Numbered from the stretch's first letter, positions 7,007-14,225 are shown. The stretch is DNA of 23,038 nucleotides from Nitrospira sp. (GCA_015904045.1 JABMDG010000021.1:23450-46487); one strand, 5' to 3'. The notes: generated by a model from the sequence alone, not told the origin. Made by a program: numbers and translations.

Positions 7007-7639
7007 TCACGCACTCTTCGCCTTGGTCTTGAGCACTTCGACATATTCCGGGCAATCGAGACGGATGGCCTGATCGCTGAAGGGTACGTCGAAATACCGG
7101 CAATGGTGCGGTTGGTCTCCACCCTTATGCGCGTTCGGAGCGAAATGCTGGCACGAGACGCACATCCGGGCGATGGGAATCTCCCCCTTCTGTTGCAACA
7201 CGCGGATAAGTTTCGCCAAGACGGTCAGCAGACTGACCTGTTCTTCAACCGACAGCTGTTGTGTGGCTGCGGCCAATAACTCCGGCCAGCCATCCTCCAC
7301 CCGGGCTGCTTTGGCACCCAAGGCGGTCAGGTGCACCATCACGATGCGTTGGTCTGGCTGCTCCTGACGCCGGCGCACAAGCCGTTTCTCCGCCAAGGTC
7401 CGAATGACCTCGGACGCCGTGGGCAGCTTGACCGTCAATTCTCGCGCAATCGTCGAGACGGTGGCCGCCTGGTTGTGACAGGTCTTGAGATAGCGCAACA
7501 CCTGGACCTGCAAGGGGCCAACCCCTTTCCGCCCCTGTCGCCGCCACGTACGGCTCTTCATCGCCAGCCCGATTTTTGAAAGCCCCGTGACCAACCGGTC
7601 AGGAAGGGGTTCTTGCTCGATCTTTTCGGCAGAAGACAT
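7007..7639 (-). CDS. MarR-family regulator with C-terminal Cys/His cluster
   Basis: A 210-residue DNA-binding repressor or activator. Residues about 12-150 form a MarR winged helix: VSTIARELTVKLPTASEVIRTL (61-82) is the helix-turn-helix, followed by the wing RRRQEQPDQRIVMVHLT (about 89-105). The unusual part is a tail carrying Cys160-x2-Cys163, His171, His178-His179-Cys180 and Cys196, spaced as for a bound metal or Fe-S centre. The start at 7639 has GAGGG six bases upstream; an ORF extension to 7708 lacks support. The gene lies downstream of a tandem USP gene, with a 9-bp stem-loop between them, so it is probably transcribed separately. The tail suggests sensing of redox state, metal or nitric oxide, but the ligand is not known from sequence. 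Confidence 0.88.
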   Translation of the reverse strand: MSSAEKIEQEPLPDRLVTGLSKIGLAMKSRTWRRQGRKGVGPLQVQVLRYLKTCHNQAATVSTIARELTVKLPTASEVIRTLAEKRLVRRRQEQPDQRIVMVHLTALGAKAARVEDGWPELLAAATQQLSVEEQVSLLTVLAKLIRVLQQKGEIPIARMCVSCQHFAPNAHKGGDQPHHCRYFDVPFSDQAIRLDCPEYVEVLKTKAKSA

Positions 7640-7650
7640 GGTACCCTCAC

Positions 7651-7667
7651 AATGTGTCAAACATGTT
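7651..7667. promoter_or_regulatory. Possible MarR operator before the marR-like gene
   Basis: aatgtgtcaaacatgtt contains a perfect 8-bp palindrome (aacatgtt, 7660-7667) and an imperfect dyad of ATGTGT and ACATGT centred on TCAA. It lies 12-28 bp upstream of the start codon of the MarR regulator. MarR proteins commonly repress their own genes from such dyads. No convincing -10/-35 pair was found around it. Confidence 0.3.
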
Positions 7668-7827
7668 AACGAACGAAAACTTGTGCAGTCTATTCTTCCT
7701 CTTCTCACTCGTCAAGCCTCCCCCTTTTTCATTTGCGATGGAGAGGAGGGCGGCCTTCGGCATTGAACCTGCCGTCGTATTTCGTTGGTGTCAGTTATTG
7801 CAGATTGGAGTCGATTTGGTGGACCCA

Positions 7828-7861
7828 GCCGTGCCCGGCCTGGCTGAAAGCAGGGCACGGC
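7828..7861 (-). terminator. 9-bp perfect stem-loop downstream of the tandem USP gene
   Basis: gccgtgccc (7828-7836) and gggcacggc (7853-7861) are exact complements around a 16-base loop. The hairpin begins about 28 bp beyond the USP stop codon on the minus strand and before the MarR gene. It is GC-rich and strong but not followed by a T-run. The rest of 7640-7888 (249 bp) holds no gene that I can support. Confidence 0.5.
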
Positions 7862-7888
7862 ACGCTTTCTCACGGAGATTCTGGTCTC

Positions 7889-8746
7889 TTATCGAACGAC
7901 GAGGACGGAGCACGTCGCATGTTGGACCACGCGAGTGGAAACGCTGCCGAGCAACGCACGGCCGATCGCCCCCAAGCCTTTGGCGCCGGTAACGATCAGA
8001 TCGACCTTCTCCTGCTTGGCCTCTGTGAGTATCTCATCGGCCGGCTTTCCCAACCTCATGGCCTCTTGTACCTGAAACCCGGCCTTCGCCACTTTGTCCA
8101 CGTAGCGCTTGACCAGCACTTTCCCTGATTCCCGCAGCTCCGGATATTTGAAGTACGGCATCACATGTGCCACGGTGACCATTACCGGATCGCGTTCGGG
8201 ACCATCGGGAGCCGGATTAATATTTCGGAGCAGAAACCGAAGCGCCTTGTCCGATGCCGCGGAGCCGTCGATCGCCAACAAAATTCGGCGCACGGGCCGG
8301 GGCGCCTCTCTCACCACCAAGATGGAACAGGGAGCATGATGAATCGCATAGTTGGACACACTCCCAAGCATGAAGCGATCCAGCGCGTCCAACCCACGCG
8401 ACCCGATCGACAGGAGATCGACGCCACGTTTGGCGTGCTTCATGAGCGTCGCCGTTACCCCACCCCGATCCACCACGACCGTCCCGCTCAAGCCGGATTC
8501 TCGCAACGCGTTTTCGGCTTCTTTCTTCGTCGCTTTCGCGCTCGCTTCCATCCGTTTGATCTCGACTTGGAGATACTTTTCCGTGCCCACAATCATGGGC
8601 TGAATCATGAAGGGCGCGCGCAAACCGGCGATGTCCACGACGTGCAGCGCTCGGACCACCGGCCTAACAGTAAACGGGATCAGCGCCGGCCATTCTACCG
8701 CCCACCGGCCGTACTTCGAGCCATCTGTGGCTGCCAACACTTTCAT
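7889..8746 (-). CDS. Tandem universal stress protein (two UspA domains)
   Basis: A 285-residue cytosolic protein of two UspA domains in tandem, about residues 1-147 and 150-285. Each ends with an ATP-binding loop of the G-x2-G-x9-G-S type: GSRGLDALDRFMLGS in the first and GAKGLGAIGRALLGS in the second, so both domains should bind ATP. The paired hydrophobic strands MKVLAATDGS and RRILLAIDGS mark each domain start. AAAGGA lies about nine bases before the ATG. Immediately upstream is a 125-bp nearly palindromic repeat ending 21 bp from the start codon. It is separate from the downstream MarR gene and from the other three USP genes, which lie 3-7 kb away. Confidence 0.92.
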   Translation of the reverse strand: MKVLAATDGSKYGRWAVEWPALIPFTVRPVVRALHVVDIAGLRAPFMIQPMIVGTEKYLQVEIKRMEASAKATKKEAENALRESGLSGTVVVDRGGVTATLMKHAKRGVDLLSIGSRGLDALDRFMLGSVSNYAIHHAPCSILVVREAPRPVRRILLAIDGSAASDKALRFLLRNINPAPDGPERDPVMVTVAHVMPYFKYPELRESGKVLVKRYVDKVAKAGFQVQEAMRLGKPADEILTEAKQEKVDLIVTGAKGLGAIGRALLGSVSTRVVQHATCSVLVVR

Positions 8747-8767
8747 GATGCGCGTCCTTTCGTCTTA

Positions 8768-8892
8768 CATGATGCTGAAAAAGTCCGCCAGCGGCGTTCT
8801 CGCATCGTTCAGAGGCTCAACGTACCGAAGCGTACGCCTCGCCTCTTCACTCGCTGCGGCCTTGCTGGACGGCCATTTTGAGCATCCTGCGG
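8768..8892 (-). repeat. Near-palindromic 125-bp element, copy 1
   Basis: Its reverse complement matches 18783-18908 over the full length at roughly 87 percent by eye, with a few short indels. The ends are imperfect inverted repeats of about 25 bp (gatgctgaaaaagtccgcc at one end and ggatgctcaaaatggccg read from the other), and the centre (gaggcgtac, gcttcg, gtacgttgagcctc) can close a hairpin. No transposase is encoded. It ends 21 bp before the tandem USP start codon, reading in the gene's direction. MITE-like or REP-like is the best label. Confidence 0.85.
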
Positions 8893-8940
8893 CTCTGACA
8901 CCGTCAGCAGCAGTTAACAGATTCCTAGGGTGTTTCATGT

Positions 8941-10230
8941 CTATACCGAGTTTTTCGCAACCTGCTGATGATTCAGCGCCGGGCCGATCACACCGGCAAA
9001 CCGCTTGCGGAACGATTCCGGCGACAGACCGGCGACCGCAGCACAACGGCCCAGCATGACCGGATCGGCAAGGTCTTCTTGCGTGAGTCGAATCATAAAT
9101 TGCCGGGCAATGTCATACGACTGGGAACCGACGTCCACCATGCGGACCTTGGTGCGCCCGGTGGTGGGGTCCACCATCTGCTTGAACGGAATCGGCGTGA
9201 ACCGCCCGTTCTGGATCGACACCATCGCCGCCGTCCCCCCATCGAGCAGGAACTGGGCGGCACAATAACCAAGATCTCGGGTGTAGTCGAGATCGAACGG
9301 TATCGGGTCTGCGCAGCGCAATTCGTAGCCGACGGCTTTGGCGACGATCGAAATGGGATGCCCCAGGGCGCTGAGTTCCTTCGTCACTTCCCGCCTGAGC
9401 AACGCCCCTACATCCACCTCCGACAAGCGCAGATGGCCGTGTTCGTCACGTGCGACTTGCTCCAGCCCTCCCAGATCTTGCTGGTCCAGGATTTCGATCA
9501 ACCCTTCCGCCAGCACCACCACGCCGTCGGTTCGGCCGTGGCTGAACCGCTTGATCACGGCGCCGACCAGCAAGTCCACCAACCGCTTCAGCCTCACGGG
9601 CCGCTCCGTGAATTCTTCCGGGATAACCGTCAACGTGGCGCCGGCGGCTTTCCCAATTCCAAGCGCCAGGTGGCCGGCCTTGCGCCCCATCGTCACGGCG
9701 AAATACCAGCGTGAGGTGGTCAGGGCATCGACCATGAGATTTTTGACAATCTCCACGCCGACATGCCGCGCGGTCTGAAACCCGAAGGTAGAAATCCCGT
9801 TGGGCAAGTCAAGGTCGTTGTCGATCGTCTTCGGCACATGGACGACCTGGATACGCCCCGCCGCCCGCTCCTCTAGTTTGAGCGCGGAAAAGGCGGTATC
9901 GTCTCCACCGATCGTGATGAGACGCGTCACGCCGAGGTTGATCAGCGTGGAGAGGACGTGGTCCAGATGCTCGACCTTCTTGGTCGGATTGGCCCGCGAC
10001 GTGCCGAGATAGGAACCGCCGCGAAAGTGGAGCCGGCTCACGTCTTCAATCGAGAGCGGCCGCACGTTTCCGCTGCTCCCCTCCATGAGCCATTTGAACC
10101 CGTCGAGAATCCCCAGGACATCGCAGCCGCCGAGAATACTGCGGATCGTCGCGGCGCCGATGACGCTGTTGATACCGGGCGCCGGCCCGCCGCCGACCAG
10201 AATCCCTATGATTGTCCGTTCGGATGCCAA
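8941..10230 (-). CDS. 6-phosphofructokinase, pyrophosphate-dependent type
   Basis: A 429-residue glycolytic enzyme phosphorylating fructose 6-phosphate. Family motifs: GGGPAPGIN at 13-21, GGDDT at 108-112, PKTIDNDL at 133-140 with catalytic Asp137, and MGRKAGHLA at 181-189. Two residues decide the phosphoryl donor: ATP enzymes have Gly at the positions filled here by Asp111 (GGDD) and Lys134 (PKTIDND), and Asp plus Lys is the signature of PPi-using enzymes. The reaction would then be reversible and serve gluconeogenesis as well. The start is a TTG at 10230 after an AAGGGGA ribosome site; the ATG at 10248 is followed at once by an in-frame stop. It lies 106 bp after the uncharacterised gene of the USP operon, and a plausible own promoter fits in the gap. 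Confidence 0.92.
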   Translation of the reverse strand: MASERTIIGILVGGGPAPGINSVIGAATIRSILGGCDVLGILDGFKWLMEGSSGNVRPLSIEDVSRLHFRGGSYLGTSRANPTKKVEHLDHVLSTLINLGVTRLITIGGDDTAFSALKLEERAAGRIQVVHVPKTIDNDLDLPNGISTFGFQTARHVGVEIVKNLMVDALTTSRWYFAVTMGRKAGHLALGIGKAAGATLTVIPEEFTERPVRLKRLVDLLVGAVIKRFSHGRTDGVVVLAEGLIEILDQQDLGGLEQVARDEHGHLRLSEVDVGALLRREVTKELSALGHPISIVAKAVGYELRCADPIPFDLDYTRDLGYCAAQFLLDGGTAAMVSIQNGRFTPIPFKQMVDPTTGRTKVRMVDVGSQSYDIARQFMIRLTQEDLADPVMLGRCAAVAGLSPESFRKRFAGVIGPALNHQQVAKNSV

Positions 10231-10292
10231 CCTGTCGTCCCCTTACATGCCCGCCCAGCAGCTTTCCAATCCCTTCATAGTCTGTGCATGGT

Positions 10293-10319
10293 TGTATACG
10301 CGATTTCGTCGAGAGGCAA
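10293..10319 (-). promoter_or_regulatory. Possible sigma-70 promoter of phosphofructokinase
   Basis: On the minus strand TTGCCT (10319-10314) and TATACA (10298-10293) are separated by 15 bp, in the 106-bp gap before the phosphofructokinase start. The -10 box is good; the spacing is shorter than the usual 17 bp. This is a by-eye match. Confidence 0.3.
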
Positions 10320-10336
10320 GTGCGGTGTGCGTCGGC

Positions 10337-11728
10337 TTACCCCGGCACTTCATCCAGCCCCACATGCGCGCGAAGCCGGTTATAATCGAACGCGGCCCGG
10401 CCCGTCCGTAGAAGGCCCGGATCGCGTCGGGCCATTTCGTCGATCAAGACGCCGACCGCGCCGCGCATCTCCGCAGTCGCGGCGGCATGACGCGGCGTCT
10501 GCCCGCCGAGCGAGCGATGGGGCTGATCCGACCATTCGAGATAGACCTTCTCCAGAAATTGGTTAAGGAGGGCACGGTCTTCGTCTGGTGTGACAACCAG
10601 GGTCAGCGACTCGTCCGACATCAATTCTCCCACCGACAATTGTCGAGCCGGCGGTGTCAACGTCTCGCCGCGGAAATGTAGCGAAAATCCCAACGAAGCC
10701 GCCAGCCGGTGCTTGATCCGGTCGAGCCGCTCCGGCCCGTCGCATTCCACAATCAGCTGGGAGGAGGTCAGCGTCAGCCGCGCCACGGTCGTCTCGGCCG
10801 GTCCGGCGGCCTCACGCTGGACCCAGGTCAAAGTCGGGGGAACACCATCGGCCGGCCCCCGGCTCGCCGCTGAACCGGCCGGTTGTTCCGATCGCAATTC
10901 CTCCATCTCCGACAACCGATCCGCAAACAACCGATACTCATGATGGTCGTACAGAGCCACGGCATAGAGATAGGGTTGTCCGTCAGGAGTACGGAAACGG
11001 ATATGCGCCACGGCATCCACCAAGGCATCCACACGCAGCTGCGCAAATGCCCAGAGGAGCATGTACCCATACCGCTTGGCAAACTCCTGCCATTCCCCCA
11101 GTGCGAAGGATCCGGAATTCATCTCCATCTCGCGGCGCCATTCTGCGGTCATCTCGAGCACCGCCCCGGCATCGGCGGAGGAGAGCACGATCCCACAACC
11201 GGCCCATACGGCTCGGCCAGCTTCCTGCCCGCCCGGGATACCGATGACCCGAGTCAGCAGCACATGCCCCGGCGCCACGGTTTTGGCGACCTCGCCACCG
11301 GGCAGCACGAACGTGGCTCCGTCACCCAGCGACCGTAACGAGAGGGCGTCGCTCAGCTTCGTCGACAGGGTTGGTTCCAACAGATCCATATAGGAATGTT
11401 TCAGCGGATCGAGCCATGCCCGTTCCTCGTTGGGAATATGCTCCGTGATGACGTCGCGCAGCTGTTCGATCAACGTCAGCTGCCCGTCTTCCGGATAGAA
11501 ATCGCAGAGCAGGGCGAGTTCGGCGAGTTCGGTTTCTTGGACGAGAGGCGCAACGATCCCCCCGGCGCCGCTTTGCAGATAGGGTCTCAGTGCGCGCGCC
11601 AGCGCCACCTCCCGCTGCACAGCGAATTCCGGTCTCAACGACAACGATTCGAGTCGCGCGAGCACCGCCTCGAGAGAGGGCGGGACCGGGGCCTGAAAGC
11701 CAGCTCCCCGTTCACTCGCGAGCTTCAT
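10337..11728 (-). CDS. Uncharacterised 463-residue protein
   Basis: I do not recognise this family securely. The protein is soluble, with no signal peptide or membrane segment. Visible parts: a helical N-terminal half with LALLCDFYPEDGQLTLIEQL (about 73-92); a small beta region around FVLPGGEVAKTVAPGHVLLTRVIGI, which resembles a nucleic-acid or ligand-binding barrel; a segment HIRFRTPDGQPYLYAVALYD; another beta segment LTLTSSQLIVECDGPERLDRIK; and a C-terminal WSDQPHRSLGGQTPRHA motif. The LGGxTPRxA tail is found in several groups of bacterial proteins near SEC-C or MbcA/ParS-like domains, but no SEC-C cysteines are present. It overlaps the DUF2934 gene by 17 bp and so is translationally linked to it within the USP operon. 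Confidence 0.7.
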   Translation of the reverse strand: MKLASERGAGFQAPVPPSLEAVLARLESLSLRPEFAVQREVALARALRPYLQSGAGGIVAPLVQETELAELALLCDFYPEDGQLTLIEQLRDVITEHIPNEERAWLDPLKHSYMDLLEPTLSTKLSDALSLRSLGDGATFVLPGGEVAKTVAPGHVLLTRVIGIPGGQEAGRAVWAGCGIVLSSADAGAVLEMTAEWRREMEMNSGSFALGEWQEFAKRYGYMLLWAFAQLRVDALVDAVAHIRFRTPDGQPYLYAVALYDHHEYRLFADRLSEMEELRSEQPAGSAASRGPADGVPPTLTWVQREAAGPAETTVARLTLTSSQLIVECDGPERLDRIKHRLAASLGFSLHFRGETLTPPARQLSVGELMSDESLTLVVTPDEDRALLNQFLEKVYLEWSDQPHRSLGGQTPRHAAATAEMRGAVGVLIDEMARRDPGLLRTGRAAFDYNRLRAHVGLDEVPG

Positions 11729-11936
11729 GGATTTCTTCCATGACTATTTCTTCCGCGTCGAGCCAATCTTTGAGTTGGTTGCCTTCCTGGCGGCCCCGCT
11801 GTTCCCACAACTCGTAGGCCTTGCGGGCGATCCGCTCCCACATCCCTTCCGGCAGTTCGATCGCCGTTCCGGTCGTCCCGGAGGCTGGCGAAAGCCGCTT
11901 CTTCGTTGCTCCGATTTTCTTTACGATGGCGCGCAT
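11712..11936 (-). CDS. DUF2934 small protein
   Basis: A 74-residue basic-then-acidic protein. The C-terminal half, IARKAYELWEQRGRQEGNQL followed by KDWLDAEEIVMEEI, is the DUF2934 signature (a helical hairpin with the AYELWE and DWLxAE motifs), whose function is unknown. The N-terminus is Lys/Arg-rich (MRAIVKKIGATKKRL). The start at 11936 has GAGGAG six bases upstream; an in-frame start at 11990 lies inside the end of the USP gene and lacks support. It sits 22 bp after the tandem USP gene and overlaps the next gene by 17 bp, so it belongs to the USP/cupredoxin operon. Confidence 0.8.
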   Translation of the reverse strand: MRAIVKKIGATKKRLSPASGTTGTAIELPEGMWERIARKAYELWEQRGRQEGNQLKDWLDAEEIVMEEIHEARE

Positions 11937-11958
11937 GGCAGGCTCCTCGGTTGGCGGT

Positions 11959-12921
11959 TTATTGGGAGATGGGTTGTGCCGTGAGTACACGACGATGGTC
12001 CGGGTGAAATTTTGGGCTTCGGACGGTCAGGACGGGGCAATGGGATTTTCGGAGCACAGATTCCGCGACGCTGCCGTAAAAAGCGTGCGATAAGCCGCGG
12101 CGTCCATGTGTCCCCATGACAATCATGTCGGCGGATCCGGTCCGGGCCGCCTCCAGAATGGAATCGTTCGGCAGGCCTCCGCGAAGGAGATAGCCGGCCT
12201 TCACTTGAGCAGAAGCCAGGGACGACACCAGGCCGTCGAGCCGTGATTTGATCGCCTCCCGCTGACGTTCCCGCTTATCAGGATGCGGAAACGAGAAATC
12301 GAGGCCATAGGACACCGGCTCCAGGACATGGAGCAATGTCAGAGACGCCTTTGCCCGCTGCGCCACGATGACCGCGTATTCCACCGCGTCGAGCGAGCAA
12401 TCGGAAAAATCGATCGGCACGAGGAGTCGTTCAATTTCCACCGGAGGCTGCTTGCCGCCGTCTTGTTCCGTCCTCGATCGCTCCATTCGTACGGCCAGCA
12501 CGGGACAGGGTGCGGTCCGAATGATCCGTTCCGCCGTGCTGCCCAACAGAACATGTTCGACGCCGGTCTTTCCGACAGTGCCCACGACAATCAAATCCGT
12601 ACCCTCAGCCCCGGCGGCCGCTAACACCTCTTCGCTCGGAATCCCCGTCGCAATCCTGGTCTGCACCACAGCTCCTCGCGCGACGGTCCGCTCTTTCAAC
12701 TCGACTAACCCTTGCGTAGCCTCCTTCATCAGTTCAGCCAAATACATGCGGTTTACTGGGTACTCCGGATCGAGTCCGGGAGGGAATTCCAACACACTCA
12801 TGACCGTGAGGGTCGCCCCCCAGGACGCAGCCAACGTGCACGCATAAGCCTCCGCCCTCTCCGCCGACCGCGATAAATCCGTTGCGAAGAGAATTCTCGG
12901 TCTCGCGCCCGATTCGCTCAC
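11959..12921 (-). CDS. Tandem universal stress protein (two UspA domains)
   Basis: A 320-residue cytosolic protein with two UspA domains. ATP-loop motifs are GTVGKTGVEHVLLGS in the first and GTHGRRGLSHAFYGS in the second; both keep G-x2-G-x9-G-S. The chosen start is GTG at 12921-12919, which overlaps the cupredoxin stop TGA (12920-12918) in GTGTGA, with GGAGG four bases upstream. The longer reading from a TTG at 12978 lies within the cupredoxin gene and adds a non-conserved charged stretch. The overlap implies translational coupling to the copper protein. The C-terminal 18 residues after the last strand are a non-conserved tail. Confidence 0.88.
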   Translation of the reverse strand: MSESGARPRILFATDLSRSAERAEAYACTLAASWGATLTVMSVLEFPPGLDPEYPVNRMYLAELMKEATQGLVELKERTVARGAVVQTRIATGIPSEEVLAAAGAEGTDLIVVGTVGKTGVEHVLLGSTAERIIRTAPCPVLAVRMERSRTEQDGGKQPPVEIERLLVPIDFSDCSLDAVEYAVIVAQRAKASLTLLHVLEPVSYGLDFSFPHPDKRERQREAIKSRLDGLVSSLASAQVKAGYLLRGGLPNDSILEAARTGSADMIVMGTHGRRGLSHAFYGSVAESVLRKSHCPVLTVRSPKFHPDHRRVLTAQPISQ

Positions 12922-13352
12922 ACGGCCTCCGTGCTCAAGATGAGCAATTCTCCGTTCATCGTCGGATGAATCGAGCAACGGAACTCATGCCGCCCCGGAC
13001 GAGTCAGATCGAACCGGATCGCTGCCTCGCGTTTAGGGTCGAGGAACACCCCGCCTACCCCTCGTCCGTAGACGATCACCCCGTCCTTTTCAACCTTCAC
13101 TGAGAGCCCCTCGAACATCGTCGAACCGAAATCGTGCCGCTCCGCGTCCTCGTTCCGTACCTTGATCACCGTCGGCAAGCCGAGACGCAACGGGCCCTGT
13201 TTCGTCACAAATTTGTAATCCTTGATCGTGACCTCCACCACCTGTTCGGATTGTGCCTCGGCGGCAGCATCCCCCTCTCTTTCCATCACTCCAGGCAAAC
13301 CGAAGATCAGGCCAAGGATCAGGCACGGGACCCACGTTCGCGCATGTGGCAT
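12918..13352 (-). CDS. Exported cupredoxin-like copper protein
   Basis: A 144-residue protein expected in the periplasm. Residues 1-22 form a signal peptide (hydrophobic WVPCLILGLIFGLPGVM). The beta-sandwich region 38-140 carries the four ligands of a type 1 blue-copper site: His73 in ERHDF, and Cys126, His129 and Met132 in CSIHPTM. Spacing is as in plastocyanin/azurin-like proteins with a short ligand loop. AGGAGG lies eight bases before the ATG. It sits between two USP genes, 19 bp after one and overlapping the other. It could carry electrons in respiration or buffer copper. Its pairing with cytosolic stress proteins is unusual. Confidence 0.85.
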   Translation of the reverse strand: MPHARTWVPCLILGLIFGLPGVMEREGDAAAEAQSEQVVEVTIKDYKFVTKQGPLRLGLPTVIKVRNEDAERHDFGSTMFEGLSVKVEKDGVIVYGRGVGGVFLDPKREAAIRFDLTRPGRHEFRCSIHPTMNGELLILSTEAV

Positions 13353-13371
13353 ATCGTTATCCTCCTGTTTC

Positions 13372-13872
13372 TCACATCGCTTTCCGCTGAACGGTCGACG
13401 CCGGCAGCGGTACGGTCAGCACAGGGCAGCCGGCAGTACGAACGACCTTTTCCGCCGTGCTGCCGAAGAAGATCTTGTCCACGCTGCCGGACCGACCTCC
13501 GTAACTGCCCATAACGACCAGATCGACTCTTCCTGTACGGGCGATTTTGGCGATTTCGACGAACGGAGATCCCTCCACGACCATGCGCGTGATAGAGATC
13601 TCCTTGGCATCCTCGGAGTCTATTAACCGGCGCACATTCAACCGGGCATGATGGCGCAGACGCCGCCGTTGTGCAGCGGCATCGGAGGGCACGGCCAGCA
13701 GGCCCAAGCGATTGAATGAGGCAAGAGCGCCCGTGTCAATCACGTGCACCACCGTCATGCTTGCCCCGCACAAACGCGCCATGTCACATGCAACCCGGAA
13801 GGCCTCATCCGAGCAAGGCGAGAAATCGACCGGCACCAGAATCTTCTTGAAGAGACCGTTGGTGTACCCCAT
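13372..13872 (-). CDS. Universal stress protein, single UspA domain
   Basis: A 166-residue cytosolic UspA protein and first gene of the minus-strand stress operon. The first strand KKILVPVDFSPCSDEAF and the final strands VDLVVMGSYGG and GCPVLTVPLP are typical. The ATP loop is GSYGGRSGSVDKIFFGS, in which the stretch between the second Gly and the last Gly-Ser is eleven residues rather than nine, so nucleotide binding may differ from the other USPs here. GGAG lies seven bases before the ATG. A good sigma-54-type motif lies 25-40 bp upstream. The next gene (cupredoxin) begins 19 bp downstream. Confidence 0.9.
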   Translation of the reverse strand: MGYTNGLFKKILVPVDFSPCSDEAFRVACDMARLCGASMTVVHVIDTGALASFNRLGLLAVPSDAAAQRRRLRHHARLNVRRLIDSEDAKEISITRMVVEGSPFVEIAKIARTGRVDLVVMGSYGGRSGSVDKIFFGSTAEKVVRTAGCPVLTVPLPASTVQRKAM

Positions 13873-13896
13873 ACAAATTCTCCTACCGGAAAACGG

Positions 13897-13912
13897 AGCA
13901 AGGCCGATGCCA
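13897..13912 (-). promoter_or_regulatory. Possible sigma-54 (RpoN) promoter of the USP/cupredoxin operon
   Basis: On the minus strand TGGCAT-CGGCC-TTGCT keeps the invariant GG and GC exactly ten bases apart and matches most of the TGGCAC-N5-TTGCW consensus. Transcription would start near 13886, leaving a short leader that just includes the GGAG ribosome site. An activator site would be expected further upstream, in 13930-14080, where a 10-bp inverted repeat lies at 14037-14070. Confidence 0.35.
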
Positions 13913-14036
13913 CAGGAGGACCACGAGCATATGGCCGTTAGCCTATGGCACGAGAGAGGAAATCAACGCAGGATTTAAGCAACTCGCTTCGGCCCTACAC
14001 CACATGCCACCAGCTCTCGGTCATCCAGAGGGGCTC

Positions 14037-14070
14037 TCTGCTACAGTGACCAATTACCCGCTGTAGCAGA
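14037..14070. repeat. 10-bp perfect inverted repeat in the divergent intergenic region
   Basis: tctgctacag (14037-14046) and ctgtagcaga (14061-14070) are exact complements separated by 14 bases. The site lies in the 353-bp gap (13873-14225) between the two divergent stress operons. It could be an operator or activator-binding site for either side, or a small hairpin. The gap holds no gene that I can support. Confidence 0.55.
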
Positions 14071-14083
14071 AGGCGCCACAGTT

Positions 14084-14170
14084 CGTGTCTCGTGAAACGT
14101 GAAGCGTGAACCGCAAAAGGTAACAAGTGGTGTTGTTTCAGGAATACCCTTCACGTTTTACGTTTCACGT
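14084..14170. repeat. Opposed heptamer arrays in the divergent intergenic region
   Basis: Left units: cgtgtct, cgtgaaa, cgtgaag, cgtgaac, cgcaaaa (14084-14118). Right units: ttcacgt, tttacgt, ttcacgt (14150-14170). The right arm is the reverse complement of the left with three mismatches in 20 bases, and 31 bases separate them. Same architecture as at 3508-3738 and 5678-5758, with a different unit sequence. Confidence 0.75.
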
Positions 14171-14225
14171 CTCCCGCCCCCCTATGGCACTGGACTTGCT
14201 GAAATCATCTCCGAGGAATCGAGAG

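Noticed and set aside
8165..8881. Long open frame on the plus strand opposite the tandem USP gene
   Set aside because: It mirrors the codon pattern of the real minus-strand gene, has no family motif and runs into the repeat element.
8768..8892. Small protein gene in the palindromic element
   Set aside because: Open frames there are not shared in frame between the two copies because of indels; the element looks non-coding.
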